Positions 15,683 to 24,620 of a stretch of DNA of 64,000 bases are shown piece after piece. A program made the translations under genes and the position numbers. Numbering within the stretch: position 1 is the first letter of the stretch; the number at the start of each line of letters is the position of its first letter. The stretch is taken from assembly GCF_902459525.1 (NCBI RefSeq), contig NZ_LR699166.1:3298501-3362500 (forward strand). Reading direction: 5' to 3'. Source of the DNA: Sideroxydans sp. CL21. Lineage in GTDB: Bacteria > Pseudomonadota > Gammaproteobacteria > Burkholderiales > Gallionellaceae. The notes beneath the pieces were generated by a model. The model saw only the letters and a program-made list of their open reading frames with translations. It did no database searches and was not told the origin of the DNA.

Positions 15683-16147
15683 ATGAAGGAGACGATGAAT
15701 TTCGATTTGGTGCCTGATCGCAAAGGAATGGTATGGGATTTGTTGCTGTACATTCCAACCGTGGTGGCGCTGGCTTCGATCGCTGCTGGTTTCTGGTACG
15801 ACGATGACCACAACATGGGTTACCTGTTCTTCTTCCTGACTTGCTTCTTTTTCATCGCCGGGTTTAACCGGGTATTCAAAACCAGGTTGATGCTTTTACC
15901 CTCTGCGCCGATATCACTCAAGGTAACAGACGAGAATCTGGGCTTGGTCCAGCGTAACGGTACCCAGGTTAATCTGGTGAAGAACCTGCGCTACTTCCCC
16001 GACTATTCGGGAAAGACATTCGGCATTTCGGGTTTGGATGGCGCAGGCAAGCAACAGCAGTTCGTGTTTCACAAGGGCCAGTTTCCTACTCCTGAAAAGT
16101 TTGATTCCATTCAAACTTACTTTAAAGCCCACTTGAACAAAAAATAA
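15683..16147 (+). CDS. Two-TM membrane protein with cytosolic C-terminal domain, unknown
   Basis: The 154-residue protein has two helices (about residues 18-40 and 47-65) and a C-terminal beta-rich domain (VTDENLGLVQRNG, FGISGLDGAGKQQQF) that may be PH-like. The ATG at 15683 has no clear ribosome site; an internal ATG at 15695 has AAGGAG only three bases before it. It is the last gene of the rightward operon, 77 bases after the thioredoxin-like gene. No family is recognised. Confidence 0.65.
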   Translation: MKETMNFDLVPDRKGMVWDLLLYIPTVVALASIAAGFWYDDDHNMGYLFFFLTCFFFIAGFNRVFKTRLMLLPSAPISLKVTDENLGLVQRNGTQVNLVKNLRYFPDYSGKTFGISGLDGAGKQQQFVFHKGQFPTPEKFDSIQTYFKAHLNKK

Positions 16148-16217
16148 GAACGCCTCGCCGGGCATTTATTCAAATCATGGTTCCCGGCTATAGATCCTTG
16201 ATATCCCAGAGCAACTC

Positions 16218-16763
16218 CTACTTTTGACGCACTGCGTGTGCCGGACGGAACACCTTGCATTGTTCGGGATCGGATTCCAGATACGCCCCCTCGATCAGGT
16301 CGATGCAATAAGGGATCGCCGGAAACACCGCATTCAGGCAATCGTCTATTGAGGAAGGCTTTCCGGGCAAGTTGAGTATCAGGCTCTTGCCGCGCACCCC
16401 CGCTGTCTGCCGCGACAGGATGGCAGTCAGCACGAACTTCAGGGATGCCGCGCGCATCTGCTCACCAAAACCCGGCAGCATCTTCTCGCACACAGCTTCG
16501 GTCGCTTCCGGCGTCACGTCGCGCAAGGCCGGGCCGGTGCCGCCTGTGGTGACGATGAGGCTGCAGCCAACAACATCGCTCAATTCGATGAGGGTCGCCT
16601 CGATCAGCGCCTGTTCATCGGGGATCACCCTCGCCACGGCTTCCCACGGACAGGTCAACACGCGCGTAAACCATGCCCGCATCGCCGGCCCTCCTTTGTC
16701 TTCGTACTCGCCGCGACTGGCGCGGTCCGAGATGGTCACAATACCGATGCGTGCGATGCTCAT
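16218..16763 (-). CDS. mog: Molybdopterin adenylyltransferase
   Basis: The 181-residue protein is of usual length for Mog/MogA and carries RIGIVTISDRASRGEYEDKGG at the N-terminus and the nucleotide-binding TTGGTGPALRDVTPEAT. The enzyme adenylylates molybdopterin before MoeA inserts molybdate. The gene lies two bases after moeA in the same direction and ends the molybdenum cofactor block. Confidence 0.93.
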   Translation of the reverse strand: MSIARIGIVTISDRASRGEYEDKGGPAMRAWFTRVLTCPWEAVARVIPDEQALIEATLIELSDVVGCSLIVTTGGTGPALRDVTPEATEAVCEKMLPGFGEQMRAASLKFVLTAILSRQTAGVRGKSLILNLPGKPSSIDDCLNAVFPAIPYCIDLIEGAYLESDPEQCKVFRPAHAVRQK

Positions 16764-16765
16764 GC

Positions 16766-18004
16766 TTACTCCCTGTACCCGATTTCGTCCTGAAAGACTG
16801 TGCCGTCCAGCAGTTGCACAGTGACCTGTTCACCCTCTGCCAGCCCGGTGCTGTCTGATGGAATCACCAGCAAGCCGTCCGCCCTGGCCATGGACATCAA
16901 CACCCCGCTGCTTTGCGAGCCGGTGGAACTCGCGATGTATCCGGCGGCATCGCGCGATAGCTGCACACGCACGAACTCGGTACGCCCGGGACGGAATTTC
17001 ACCGGGTGTGCAAGCCGGGCAGTCACGGTGCGGCGATACAGACGCGTGCTGCCCATCATGTGGCGCAATGCCGGGGCGACGAACTCTTCAAAACAGACCA
17101 TGCTGGAAACCGGATTGCCGGGCAAACCAAACACAGATGTCTTATCGGCCCTGCCAAATGCGAGCGGGTGCCCCGGCTTGATCGCAACGCGCCAGAACTT
17201 CATCTGCACACCCAACGCTTCCAGTGTCGGGCGCACATAATCATGTACGCCAACCGAGGTGCCACCGGAGACCAGCAATACGTCGAACTGCAAACCCTCC
17301 TGCAGGTAGCGGCGCAATTCAGCGGGTTCATCGCGTGCGATGCCGAGCAGCACCGGCTCGATGCCGAGTGCCTGCACTTGCCCCATCAGCGCATAGGTGT
17401 TGGATTCGGGGATCTTGTTCGAATCGACCGGATCGCGCATGCCTTCCAGCTCGTCGCCCGTCGAAAGGATGGCCACGCTCGGGCGGCGATACACCGTAAA
17501 CTGCGCCGCCTTCACCGTCGCCAGCACACCGATCACCCCCGGCGTGATCTCGGTACCCGCCGTCAGCACCACATCGCCATTCTTCATGCTCTCACCCCGC
17601 GGCCGGACGTCGTTACCGGGTTTCACTATCTTGTCGATCTGCACATCGCCTGCAGGCAATGCCTTCGTATCTTCCACTCTTATCACCGCATCCGCACCTC
17701 GCGGCATCGGTGCGCCGGTCATGATGCGCGCACACTGCCCGGCCTGCACGGTCTTGGTCGGCATGTCGCCCGCCTTGATATCCTCGATGATGGCAAGCCG
17801 GGTCGGCGCATTCGCCACATCCACACTGCGCACGGCAAAGCCGTCCATCGCCGACACGTCGTAAGGCGGCAGGTCGCGATTGGCGCTGATCGCCTCGGCC
17901 AGCACGCGCCCCAGCGACTGTTCCAGCATCACTGTCTCGACCCCGGATAGCGGGACCGATTCGAGTATGAGGCTCAGCGCCTCGCTTGCACGTAAATGCT
18001 CCAT
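16766..18004 (-). CDS. moeA: Molybdopterin molybdenumtransferase
   Basis: The 412-residue protein matches MoeA in length and motifs: DVSAMDGFAV near residue 50, STGDEL, LVSGGTSVGVHDYV and FGLPGNPVSS. It inserts molybdate into adenylylated molybdopterin. Its ATG overlaps the mobA stop by one base and mog follows two bases later, so mobA-moeA-mog are one unit. The presence of this pathway implies molybdoenzymes elsewhere in the genome, none of which is in the window. Confidence 0.95.
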   Translation of the reverse strand: MEHLRASEALSLILESVPLSGVETVMLEQSLGRVLAEAISANRDLPPYDVSAMDGFAVRSVDVANAPTRLAIIEDIKAGDMPTKTVQAGQCARIMTGAPMPRGADAVIRVEDTKALPAGDVQIDKIVKPGNDVRPRGESMKNGDVVLTAGTEITPGVIGVLATVKAAQFTVYRRPSVAILSTGDELEGMRDPVDSNKIPESNTYALMGQVQALGIEPVLLGIARDEPAELRRYLQEGLQFDVLLVSGGTSVGVHDYVRPTLEALGVQMKFWRVAIKPGHPLAFGRADKTSVFGLPGNPVSSMVCFEEFVAPALRHMMGSTRLYRRTVTARLAHPVKFRPGRTEFVRVQLSRDAAGYIASSTGSQSSGVLMSMARADGLLVIPSDSTGLAEGEQVTVQLLDGTVFQDEIGYRE

Positions 18005-18597
18005 TACTTCTTCACCTCGTTCATCGCGATCGCCACATCCTGCGGCGTATCCAGATCAAAAAAACTGCGCAGCTGCGGATCGACCGCCAACATCTGCTCC
18101 TCGTTCACATAGCACACCGACAATTTTTCAAGCAGCGCGCGCAGGCTGTGCTTGCCTTCTCCGTTGAGGATGCTTTCTGCCACATCCCGGCAACTTGTCG
18201 CATAGAACGCTGCGAGCGGTTGCGGAATGCCGCGCACCAGGGGAACCACCGCCTGATGACCCGCACGCTGCCCCGCAAGATACTCGATCATTGCCGGCTT
18301 GATGAAGGGCATGTCGCAGGCCACGGCAAATATCCATGGTGTGGCCGCACTTTTCATCCCTGCCGCCAACCCGGCCAGCGGCCCACTGGCAGTGTGTTCG
18401 TCGCGCACCTGCGGCACATCCACTCCTGTACGCAGTTGCCGCACGCTGACGATCACCTTGGGAAAGACGGAGTGCATAGTCGTCGTAACACTTTCCAGCA
18501 GCGTCTTCCCATCCAGCACCAATTCCGCCTTGTCCTGCCCCATGCGGCTTGAGTCGCCACCCGCCAGAATCAGCGCCGTGCAATCCGTTATCTTCAT
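18004..18597 (-). CDS. mobA: Molybdenum cofactor guanylyltransferase
   Basis: From the ATG at 18597 the protein has 197 residues and begins MKITDCTALILAGGDSSRMG, the MobA nucleotide-binding signature, followed by GQDKAEL, GPLAGLAAG and AVACDMPF. It attaches GMP to Mo-molybdopterin to form the bis-MGD cofactor used by DMSO-reductase-family enzymes. A longer upstream frame exists but runs through a REP-like element and is not credible. The ribosome site is weak. Confidence 0.92.
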   Translation of the reverse strand: MKITDCTALILAGGDSSRMGQDKAELVLDGKTLLESVTTTMHSVFPKVIVSVRQLRTGVDVPQVRDEHTASGPLAGLAAGMKSAATPWIFAVACDMPFIKPAMIEYLAGQRAGHQAVVPLVRGIPQPLAAFYATSCRDVAESILNGEGKHSLRALLEKLSVCYVNEEQMLAVDPQLRSFFDLDTPQDVAIAMNEVKK

Positions 18598-18609
18598 AAG
18601 AACATTCCA

Positions 18610-18638
18610 TTCGTGGTGAGCTTGTCGAACCATGAACG
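18610..18638 (-). repeat. REP-like element
   Basis: On the minus strand this reads GGTTCGACAAGCTCACCACG with flanking GAA, a widespread REP-type palindromic unit of proteobacterial intergenic regions. A related copy with the same TTCGACAAGCTCA core lies at 21215 in the other orientation. It sits between mobB and mobA. Confidence 0.6.
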
Positions 18639-18721
18639 ACCGTTCGATATGGCCTTTAATCCCGGGCTTGGCTGAAGGGTCGGAGCGAACGACCATTTGT
18701 TCCACAAACAATTTGCCACTT

Positions 18722-19210
18722 TCATTTAGTCCGTTTCAGGATGAAATCGACAATACCACTCGCATCCTCGAGCGCAAAGTGCGGCAATTGCGGATAGACC
18801 TCGTCCATATCGGTAACGATGGCGATCAACCCGTCTGCGATAGCGCAACGCGGAGACTGTTCACATGCACGGCGCAGCACTTCGATCTTTGCTCCCGGCG
18901 CATGCGAAAAACCCTCCGCCAGCACCACATCCGCCTCGCCCAGAAAACGTTGCGCCAATTGTTCCGGCTCGCGCTCCTCCTTGGCATCCGCCACCAGTTG
19001 CAGCGCGTCGCGCGTGAGCAACATGCTCATCACCGCTCCGGCATCCTTGTAGCGGTAACTGTCCTTGCCCGGCGTATCCAGCTCCACCTTGTGATGGGCG
19101 TGCTTGATCGTCGCGACTTTCAAACCGCGAGCGCACAGTTCACGAATGAGCTTTTCCACCAGGGTGGTTTTACCGGAACCGGAATGCCCGACGATTGAGA
19201 TGACTGTCAT
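18722..19210 (-). CDS. mobB: Molybdopterin-guanine dinucleotide biosynthesis adapter protein
   Basis: The 162-residue GTP-binding protein has the P-loop GHSGSGKTTL near residues 8-17 and IKHAHHKVELDTPGKDSYR, both diagnostic of MobB. It supports MobA in building the dinucleotide form of the cofactor. It lies upstream of mobA on the same strand with a REP-like element between them. Confidence 0.93.
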   Translation of the reverse strand: MTVISIVGHSGSGKTTLVEKLIRELCARGLKVATIKHAHHKVELDTPGKDSYRYKDAGAVMSMLLTRDALQLVADAKEEREPEQLAQRFLGEADVVLAEGFSHAPGAKIEVLRRACEQSPRCAIADGLIAIVTDMDEVYPQLPHFALEDASGIVDFILKRTK

Positions 19211-19321
19211 TGTTCACAAGAGCCTGGATTCAGTTGTTGGATTCGATGAATGTTGTTACTCGTTTCAATATGTCTGACTGCATTTAACCCGAAGCGGCCA
19301 CTTGCGATTTCAACAGGGCGG

Positions 19322-20173
19322 TCAACGTGAAGTCACCTGCGCGGCGCGTATTGCATCTACGTATTGATAGACCATTTCGCGAACACAAGACTTTAGGTTC
19401 GCCATATGTCTGTTGAGTACTTCGGATAAAGCAATTGCACCTGATGCGTGCGAAAACCCCAATTCCTCACCTCCGCCAGCTAGCATAAAGCCCCGCTGAC
19501 TCAAATTAATAGTTCCTGCCTGTACATACCCGTAGTGTGAGATCTGATCTCGAAGTGATTTTCGATCACCTTCGGAAAGAACGAATTCGAACATTGGACG
19601 GTACTTCTCGTGTAGCACTATAAGTGGCTTGGCTATGCTTTCAGGCTTAAGTTTCTTAAGGTATGTGCCGAGTCGTCTAAAAGAATGAAAGTCATTCTTA
19701 AAGTAAGTACATATCGCTCTGGCCAAATAGTCAAGACATCGACGGTAGGCAAGGATGAAAGCTTGATACTCGAAATCCCAAACCAAGGTATTACCAAGAG
19801 CTATTGTTGAATTACCTAATACCTTTCTGTAATCAAACTTCTCGATGCTTTCGATTACTTCAGTTTCAATAGCAACAAGTCTTTCATAATGGTAAGAGAC
19901 GCACGCCAACGTGTTCTGAAGATCCATCAGAACGCCATTTGAAAACTTGTGATACCACGTTTCAAGCGCTGGGTCTGCACGCCACGCCGAGACAAATTCA
20001 GGCTCTGGATTTGTCAGGTAATTATGAAAGTAGAGAAAGGGTTGCCTATCGACCGCAGAGAGTTGATAGCCAGTAATTGATTGCACTGCCGACAAGCACC
20101 CCTGAATCTCAGGATTGAAGAAGCTCGCAGTCATATTCTTGAAAATATCTTCGTCCACGTACAAGCCCTTCAA
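19322..20173 (-). CDS. HEPN-like hypothetical protein
   Basis: The 283-residue protein is mostly helical and contains SLRDQISHYG, which fits the HEPN Rx4-6H motif with a polar residue after the arginine; HEPN proteins are often ribonucleases in toxin, defence or RNA-processing systems. No nucleotidyltransferase (MNT) partner is adjacent. The start is uncertain: TTG at 20173 or GTG at 20158, the latter with AAGGG upstream. It looks more AT-rich than the surrounding molybdenum genes and interrupts them, suggesting insertion by transfer. The HEPN call rests on one motif and predicted helicity. Confidence 0.55.
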   Translation of the reverse strand: MKGLYVDEDIFKNMTASFFNPEIQGCLSAVQSITGYQLSAVDRQPFLYFHNYLTNPEPEFVSAWRADPALETWYHKFSNGVLMDLQNTLACVSYHYERLVAIETEVIESIEKFDYRKVLGNSTIALGNTLVWDFEYQAFILAYRRCLDYLARAICTYFKNDFHSFRRLGTYLKKLKPESIAKPLIVLHEKYRPMFEFVLSEGDRKSLRDQISHYGYVQAGTINLSQRGFMLAGGGEELGFSHASGAIALSEVLNRHMANLKSCVREMVYQYVDAIRAAQVTSR

Positions 20174-20282
20174 CTGTCGAATGAATCTATAGCAAAGACA
20201 ATAATCATGAGTAAAAGCGCGCTCTGAACAAAACTAACAATAATAAACGACTGCTTTTGGCCGATAACAGACTTACAGATCA

Positions 20283-20657
20283 CTACCGACTTCTTGGTTG
20301 CTCCATCTTCTCTTTGCACTCCGAAGACAATTCACTTTCATGTTGTTTGAGGCATCGAACGATTCTGCCTCGCCCTGGCTTTATGTCACTGCAAAGTTTT
20401 TCTTCATCTGCCTTGCATGCCTGGACGAAATCCTGGAACTTTTCTTTCTTTATTTTTAGATCATCCTTGCAGGCAGGCGACAGTTCATTTGAATGTTGCT
20501 TGAGGCATTGCGCCAAACGCCCTTGCCCCGGCTGCACGCCCTTGCAAAAGTTGGCGACATCTTCTGCACAGGGCTTTGCATTTGGTTCTGCCCAAGCCGA
20601 GGACACCATGGATAAACAAAACGCGGCTGCAAGCGTAGCCATCTTCCAGTTTTTCAT
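20283..20657 (-). CDS. Secreted cysteine-rich repeat protein (GLG1/FGFR-like repeats)
   Basis: From the ATG at 20657, with GGAGGAG upstream, the protein has 124 residues, a signal peptide ending in SAWA, and two tandem repeats. Each repeat has a CxxxxxxxC start, a P-G-x-G-R turn and a CLKQH(S/E)xEL(S)xxC end. These match the cysteine-rich repeat first known from Golgi apparatus protein 1, which also occurs in short bacterial secreted proteins. It is periplasmic or exported, and function in bacteria is unknown. It stands alone between the HEPN-like gene and moaE. Confidence 0.82.
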   Translation of the reverse strand: MKNWKMATLAAAFCLSMVSSAWAEPNAKPCAEDVANFCKGVQPGQGRLAQCLKQHSNELSPACKDDLKIKKEKFQDFVQACKADEEKLCSDIKPGRGRIVRCLKQHESELSSECKEKMEQPRSR

Positions 20658-20759
20658 TTGCCAACTCCTCCGTCTGATTTTAAAAGCAACCAAAAACTGT
20701 CATACCAGCCGACCGTTTCCTTCAGCGATTCCTGATTCAGAAATCCTCATCGGCGATCA

Positions 20760-21185
20760 CTAGGGATGCGGCGTCACCCAGGCATCGCCTTGCGGCGTGA
20801 TCTCTTTCTTCCAGATCGGCACGCGCTGTTTCAGCTCGTCTATCATCCAGCAGCAGGCTTCCAGCGCCGGGGCGCGATGCTCGGCTCCGGCCGCGATGAA
20901 CACGATGTTGTCGCCGCCTTTCACCGTGCCGATGCGGTGCACGAGGCGCGCATCCAGCAGGCCGAATTTCTCGATGGCCTCGCTGCGCAGCTTGTTCATT
21001 TCCGATATCGCCATGCTGCCGTAGGCATCGAAGCTGATCTCGGATACTTCGCGACCTTCGGAGAAATCTCGGGCGCACCCTAGAAAGGTGGCGATGCCTC
21101 CCATGCGCTTCGAGCTGGCTTGCAATGCCCTGATCTCTTCGTCCTGGGAGAAGTCTGCTTCCTGAATGCGGACAGGGTCACTCAT
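20760..21185 (-). CDS. moaE: Molybdopterin synthase catalytic subunit
   Basis: Starting at the ATG at 21185 the protein has 141 residues, the usual MoaE length. Landmarks are FLGCARDFSEG, the RLVHRIGTVKGGDNIV stretch, HRAPALEACCWMIDELK and a C-terminal VPIWKKE, which contains the catalytic lysine. With MoaD it converts precursor Z to molybdopterin. It is separated from moaD by about 90 bases that contain a REP-like element. Confidence 0.94.
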   Translation of the reverse strand: MSDPVRIQEADFSQDEEIRALQASSKRMGGIATFLGCARDFSEGREVSEISFDAYGSMAISEMNKLRSEAIEKFGLLDARLVHRIGTVKGGDNIVFIAAGAEHRAPALEACCWMIDELKQRVPIWKKEITPQGDAWVTPHP

Positions 21186-21214
21186 CGCCAATGCACCGAT
21201 AAGTTGTCCACCCT

Positions 21215-21240
21215 CCCTTCGACAAGCTCAGGGCGAACGT
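21215..21240 (+). repeat. REP-like element
   Basis: The plus strand reads CCTTCGACAAGCTCAGGGCG followed by AACG, a common REP-type unit. It shares the core TTCGACAAGCTCA with the element at 18610 and lies in the gap between moaD and moaE. Confidence 0.6.
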
Positions 21241-21271
21241 ACAAATAGTTGAAGAAGTTAGCGGACTCATC

Positions 21272-21507
21272 TCAACCTCCCGAAAACTTCGCCATAAAGG
21301 CGATCTCGTCGTTATCGTGCAGGATCAACTGCTTGTCGTGAACCTGTGCCTGATTGACGGCGATGAAGCTGACGATGCCGAAGGCGCTCGGGTGCTGGGC
21401 GCCGAGGTGCACGATGACATCGTGCAATGTCATCCCGGGCGTGAATTCGACTTGCGTCTCGCGCATCTGCACCCGGTCGGCGACGGGGCCAAAAAACAGT
21501 ATCTTTA

Positions 21508-21511
<4 letters not shown>
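21272..21511 (-). CDS. moaD: Molybdopterin synthase sulfur-carrier subunit
   Basis: The 79-residue ubiquitin-fold protein begins [14 protein letters not shown] and ends with FSGG, the C-terminal Gly-Gly that is adenylylated and thiocarboxylated to donate sulfur. The ATG at 21511 overlaps the moaC stop (ATGA). A longer frame upstream is a shadow inside moaC. Confidence 0.93.
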
Positions 21512-22008
<497 letters not shown>

Positions 22009-22791
22009 TTATTGAGTCACTCTTTTTTCAAATGCAGGCGTTGTCTTCTGACCGCACACACGACAGGAAGGATCCTTGCTCAAGGTACTGCGCAGGATAT
22101 TCATGTCCAGTGCGTTCACGGAAAGCAGTTTGCCGCTCAGGCCGCGGTCTATTCCGATCAGCAGCTTGAGCGCTTCCGCTGCCTGCAAAGTGCCGATGAT
22201 GCCCACCAGCGGCGCAAAGACGCCGGTCGTCGCGCAGCGCAATTCTTCCGCCTCGCTGTCTTCCGGGAACAGGCAGTTGTAGCAGGGCGTGTCGTCGCGG
22301 CGGTAATCAAACACGGCGACCTGGCCGTGGAACTGGATGGCCGCACCCGATACCAGCGGCTTGCGCCGGGCCAGGCAAGCACGGTTGACCGCATAGCGCG
22401 TATCGAAGTTGTCGCTGCAATCCAGCACGATATCGGCCTGTGCGACCAGTTCGTTCAAGCGCGCTTCGTCGGCGCGAATCGGCAAGGCGACGCATTCGAC
22501 TTCGGGATTGATCTCGTGGAGTGCAGTCTGCGCCGAAACGACCTTGGGCTGGCCGACCATTGCTGTGCGGTGGATGATCTGGCGCTGCAGGTTGCTGAAA
22601 TCAACCGTGTCGTGGTCGCACAAGGTGAGCCGCCCGACGCCGCTTGCAGCCAGATACAACGCAGCGGGTGAACCCAGCCCGCCGACGCCGATGATGAGCG
22701 CATGGCTGCCCAGCAGACGCTGCTGGCCTTCAATGCCGATCTCTTCCAACAGGATATGGCGGCTATAGCGCAGTAGTTGTTGATCGTTCAT
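22009..22791 (-). CDS. moeB: ThiF/MoeB-family adenylyltransferase
   Basis: The 260-residue E1-like enzyme has GVGGLGSPAALYLAASGVG for ATP binding, FSNLQRQI, CSDNFDTRYAVN, and two zinc CxxC pairs (CYNC and CRVC). It activates the C-terminus of MoaD, or of ThiS if shared. Context beside moaC and moaD favours MoeB. A second function with ThiS is possible, as in many bacteria with one copy. Confidence 0.88.
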   Translation of the reverse strand: MNDQQLLRYSRHILLEEIGIEGQQRLLGSHALIIGVGGLGSPAALYLAASGVGRLTLCDHDTVDFSNLQRQIIHRTAMVGQPKVVSAQTALHEINPEVECVALPIRADEARLNELVAQADIVLDCSDNFDTRYAVNRACLARRKPLVSGAAIQFHGQVAVFDYRRDDTPCYNCLFPEDSEAEELRCATTGVFAPLVGIIGTLQAAEALKLLIGIDRGLSGKLLSVNALDMNILRSTLSKDPSCRVCGQKTTPAFEKRVTQ

Positions 22792-22878
22792 TTGTCGGCA
22801 AACCCTATCTGACCATTCACGCCATGAAGAACAGGCCGGTTTCCCGGCCCGTTCGCTACGCCAGTCACTTTCTCCAGA

Positions 22879-23973
22879 TCAGGTGTTCTGCACCACGATC
22901 TTGGGGAAGGCCGCACTGTGGTCTTGTGCCATGTCAGCGACTTTGACCGCGACGCGCCGTGCGATCTGCTTGTAGACCTTGGCAAGCTTGCCATCGGGAT
23001 CGGCCACCACCGTCGGCTTGCCGGAATCGGCCTGTTCGCGGATGCGGATATCCAGCGGCAGTCCGCCGAGAAATTCCACCTTGTAATCGGCGCACATCTT
23101 CTCGCCGCCGCCCGCACCGAAGATATGCTCTTCGTGTCCGCACTTGGAACAGATATGCGTGCTCATGTTCTCGACGATGCCGATGATTTTCACATCCACC
23201 TTCTCGAACATCTTCAGGCCCTTTTTCGCATCCAGCAGTGCAATGTCCTGCGGGGTGGTGACAATCACCGCACCGGTGACCGGCACTTTTTGCGCCAGGG
23301 TGAGCTGGATGTCGCCCGTGCCGGGAGGCAGGTCGATCACCAGGTAATCCAGATTGTCCCAATTCGTCTGGCGCAGCAACTGCTCCAGCGCCTGTGTCAC
23401 CATGGGGCCGCGCCAGACCATCGGCGCATCGTCACCTTCGATCATGAAGCCGATGGACATCGCTTGCAAACCATGTCCCTCCATGGGTTCCATCGACTTG
23501 CCGTCCTTGGAAACCGGCTGCCCCGTGATGCCCAGCATCGTGGGTTGCGAAGGTCCGTAGATATCGGCATCCAGGATACCGACACGGGCGCCTTCGGCAG
23601 CCAAGGCCAGCGCCAGATTCACTGCGGTGGTACTTTTTCCGACACCGCCCTTGCCGCTCGCCACGGCAATGATGTTCTTCACACCGTCGACCAGTTTCAC
23701 ACCGCGCTGCACGGCATGCGGCACGACTTTGCTGCTGACGTTGACGCTGACCTTGCCGCTTCCCGGCAATGCGGATTTCAGATGCGCTTCGACCAGCTGT
23801 CTGATCTCGTCCCACACGCTCTTGGCAGGATAGCCGAGCAAGATATCCAGCGAGACATCGGATCCGTTGATCTTGATATTCTTCACGGACTTGCTGCTGA
23901 CGAAATCCTTTTTGGTGTTGGGATCAGTCAGCCCCTTCAGTGCATTCTGTACGTCGGCTTCAGTAAAACTCAT
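22879..23973 (-). CDS. mrp: Mrp/ApbC-type iron-sulfur cluster carrier ATPase
   Basis: The 364-residue protein has an N-terminal DUF59/MIP18-like domain (about residues 1-90) and a ParA-like ATPase with the deviant Walker A VASGKGGVGKSTT near residue 100. The CxxC pair in HICSKCGHEEH binds the transferred 4Fe-4S cluster. GGAG precedes the ATG. It lies upstream of the moeB-like gene and may serve iron-sulfur enzymes generally. Confidence 0.94.
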   Translation of the reverse strand: MSFTEADVQNALKGLTDPNTKKDFVSSKSVKNIKINGSDVSLDILLGYPAKSVWDEIRQLVEAHLKSALPGSGKVSVNVSSKVVPHAVQRGVKLVDGVKNIIAVASGKGGVGKSTTAVNLALALAAEGARVGILDADIYGPSQPTMLGITGQPVSKDGKSMEPMEGHGLQAMSIGFMIEGDDAPMVWRGPMVTQALEQLLRQTNWDNLDYLVIDLPPGTGDIQLTLAQKVPVTGAVIVTTPQDIALLDAKKGLKMFEKVDVKIIGIVENMSTHICSKCGHEEHIFGAGGGEKMCADYKVEFLGGLPLDIRIREQADSGKPTVVADPDGKLAKVYKQIARRVAVKVADMAQDHSAAFPKIVVQNT

Positions 23974-24149
23974 TGTCTGCTCCTGCGAATATTCGAGTGG
24001 ATAATTCTATACCAGAGTGGCTCACCATAGCCCCGACTTGGGATGCGGTCAATCACCCGTTAGAGGTCGGCATTTGCTCCACGGTGCGCGGGCATGCCGG
24101 AAAAATACCCGCGCTTTACAGCATACCTGCGCTGCCTTACATTGCGCCC

Positions 24150-24620
24150 ATGAAAATTCCGCTGACTCTTTCCGTCTTGTTGCTGCTAAGCGCCTGCAGC
24201 GCGGCTCCCAACCGGGAATATACCGCCTCGGATGACCGGATGAACGATCTGGTTATGTATACCGTGAGCCTGGCCGACACCCCCTATCGCTACGGTGGCA
24301 ACTCGGCCAATGGCGGCTTTGATTGCAGCGGCTTTGTCGACCATGTATACCGCCACTCGCTCGGCATAACCCTGCCGAGGACCAGCCGGGAAATCAGCCG
24401 CGTCGGTACGCCGATCAGCGTGGATGAATTGAGTCCGGGCGATCTGGTGTTCTACAACACCCAGCATGCGGCCTACTCGCATGTGGGCATCTACGTCGGC
24501 GACGGCAAGTTCGTGCACTCACCCAGGACCGGGGAAAGTGTGCGCACCGAGCAGATGCAGATGCGCTATTGGAAAACACGTTACAACGGTGCGCGGCGCA
24601 TCCACCGCACGCTTCAGTAG
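24150..24620 (+). CDS. NlpC/P60 family lipoprotein peptidase
   Basis: From the ATG at 24150 the protein has 156 residues, a lipobox LSAC and an NlpC/P60 domain with the catalytic cysteine in GGFDCSGFVDHV, the histidine in YSHVGIYVGDG and a third polar residue after FVHSP. Such enzymes cut peptide crosslinks in peptidoglycan. It diverges from mrp, and its 3' end overlaps the convergent mltB by seven bases. Confidence 0.92.
   Translation: MKIPLTLSVLLLLSACSAAPNREYTASDDRMNDLVMYTVSLADTPYRYGGNSANGGFDCSGFVDHVYRHSLGITLPRTSREISRVGTPISVDELSPGDLVFYNTQHAAYSHVGIYVGDGKFVHSPRTGESVRTEQMQMRYWKTRYNGARRIHRTLQ

Noticed and set aside
22918-24030. 370-codon open frame opposite mrp
   Set aside because: It is a shadow of the mrp coding frame with His/Gln/Asp-rich composition and no domain.
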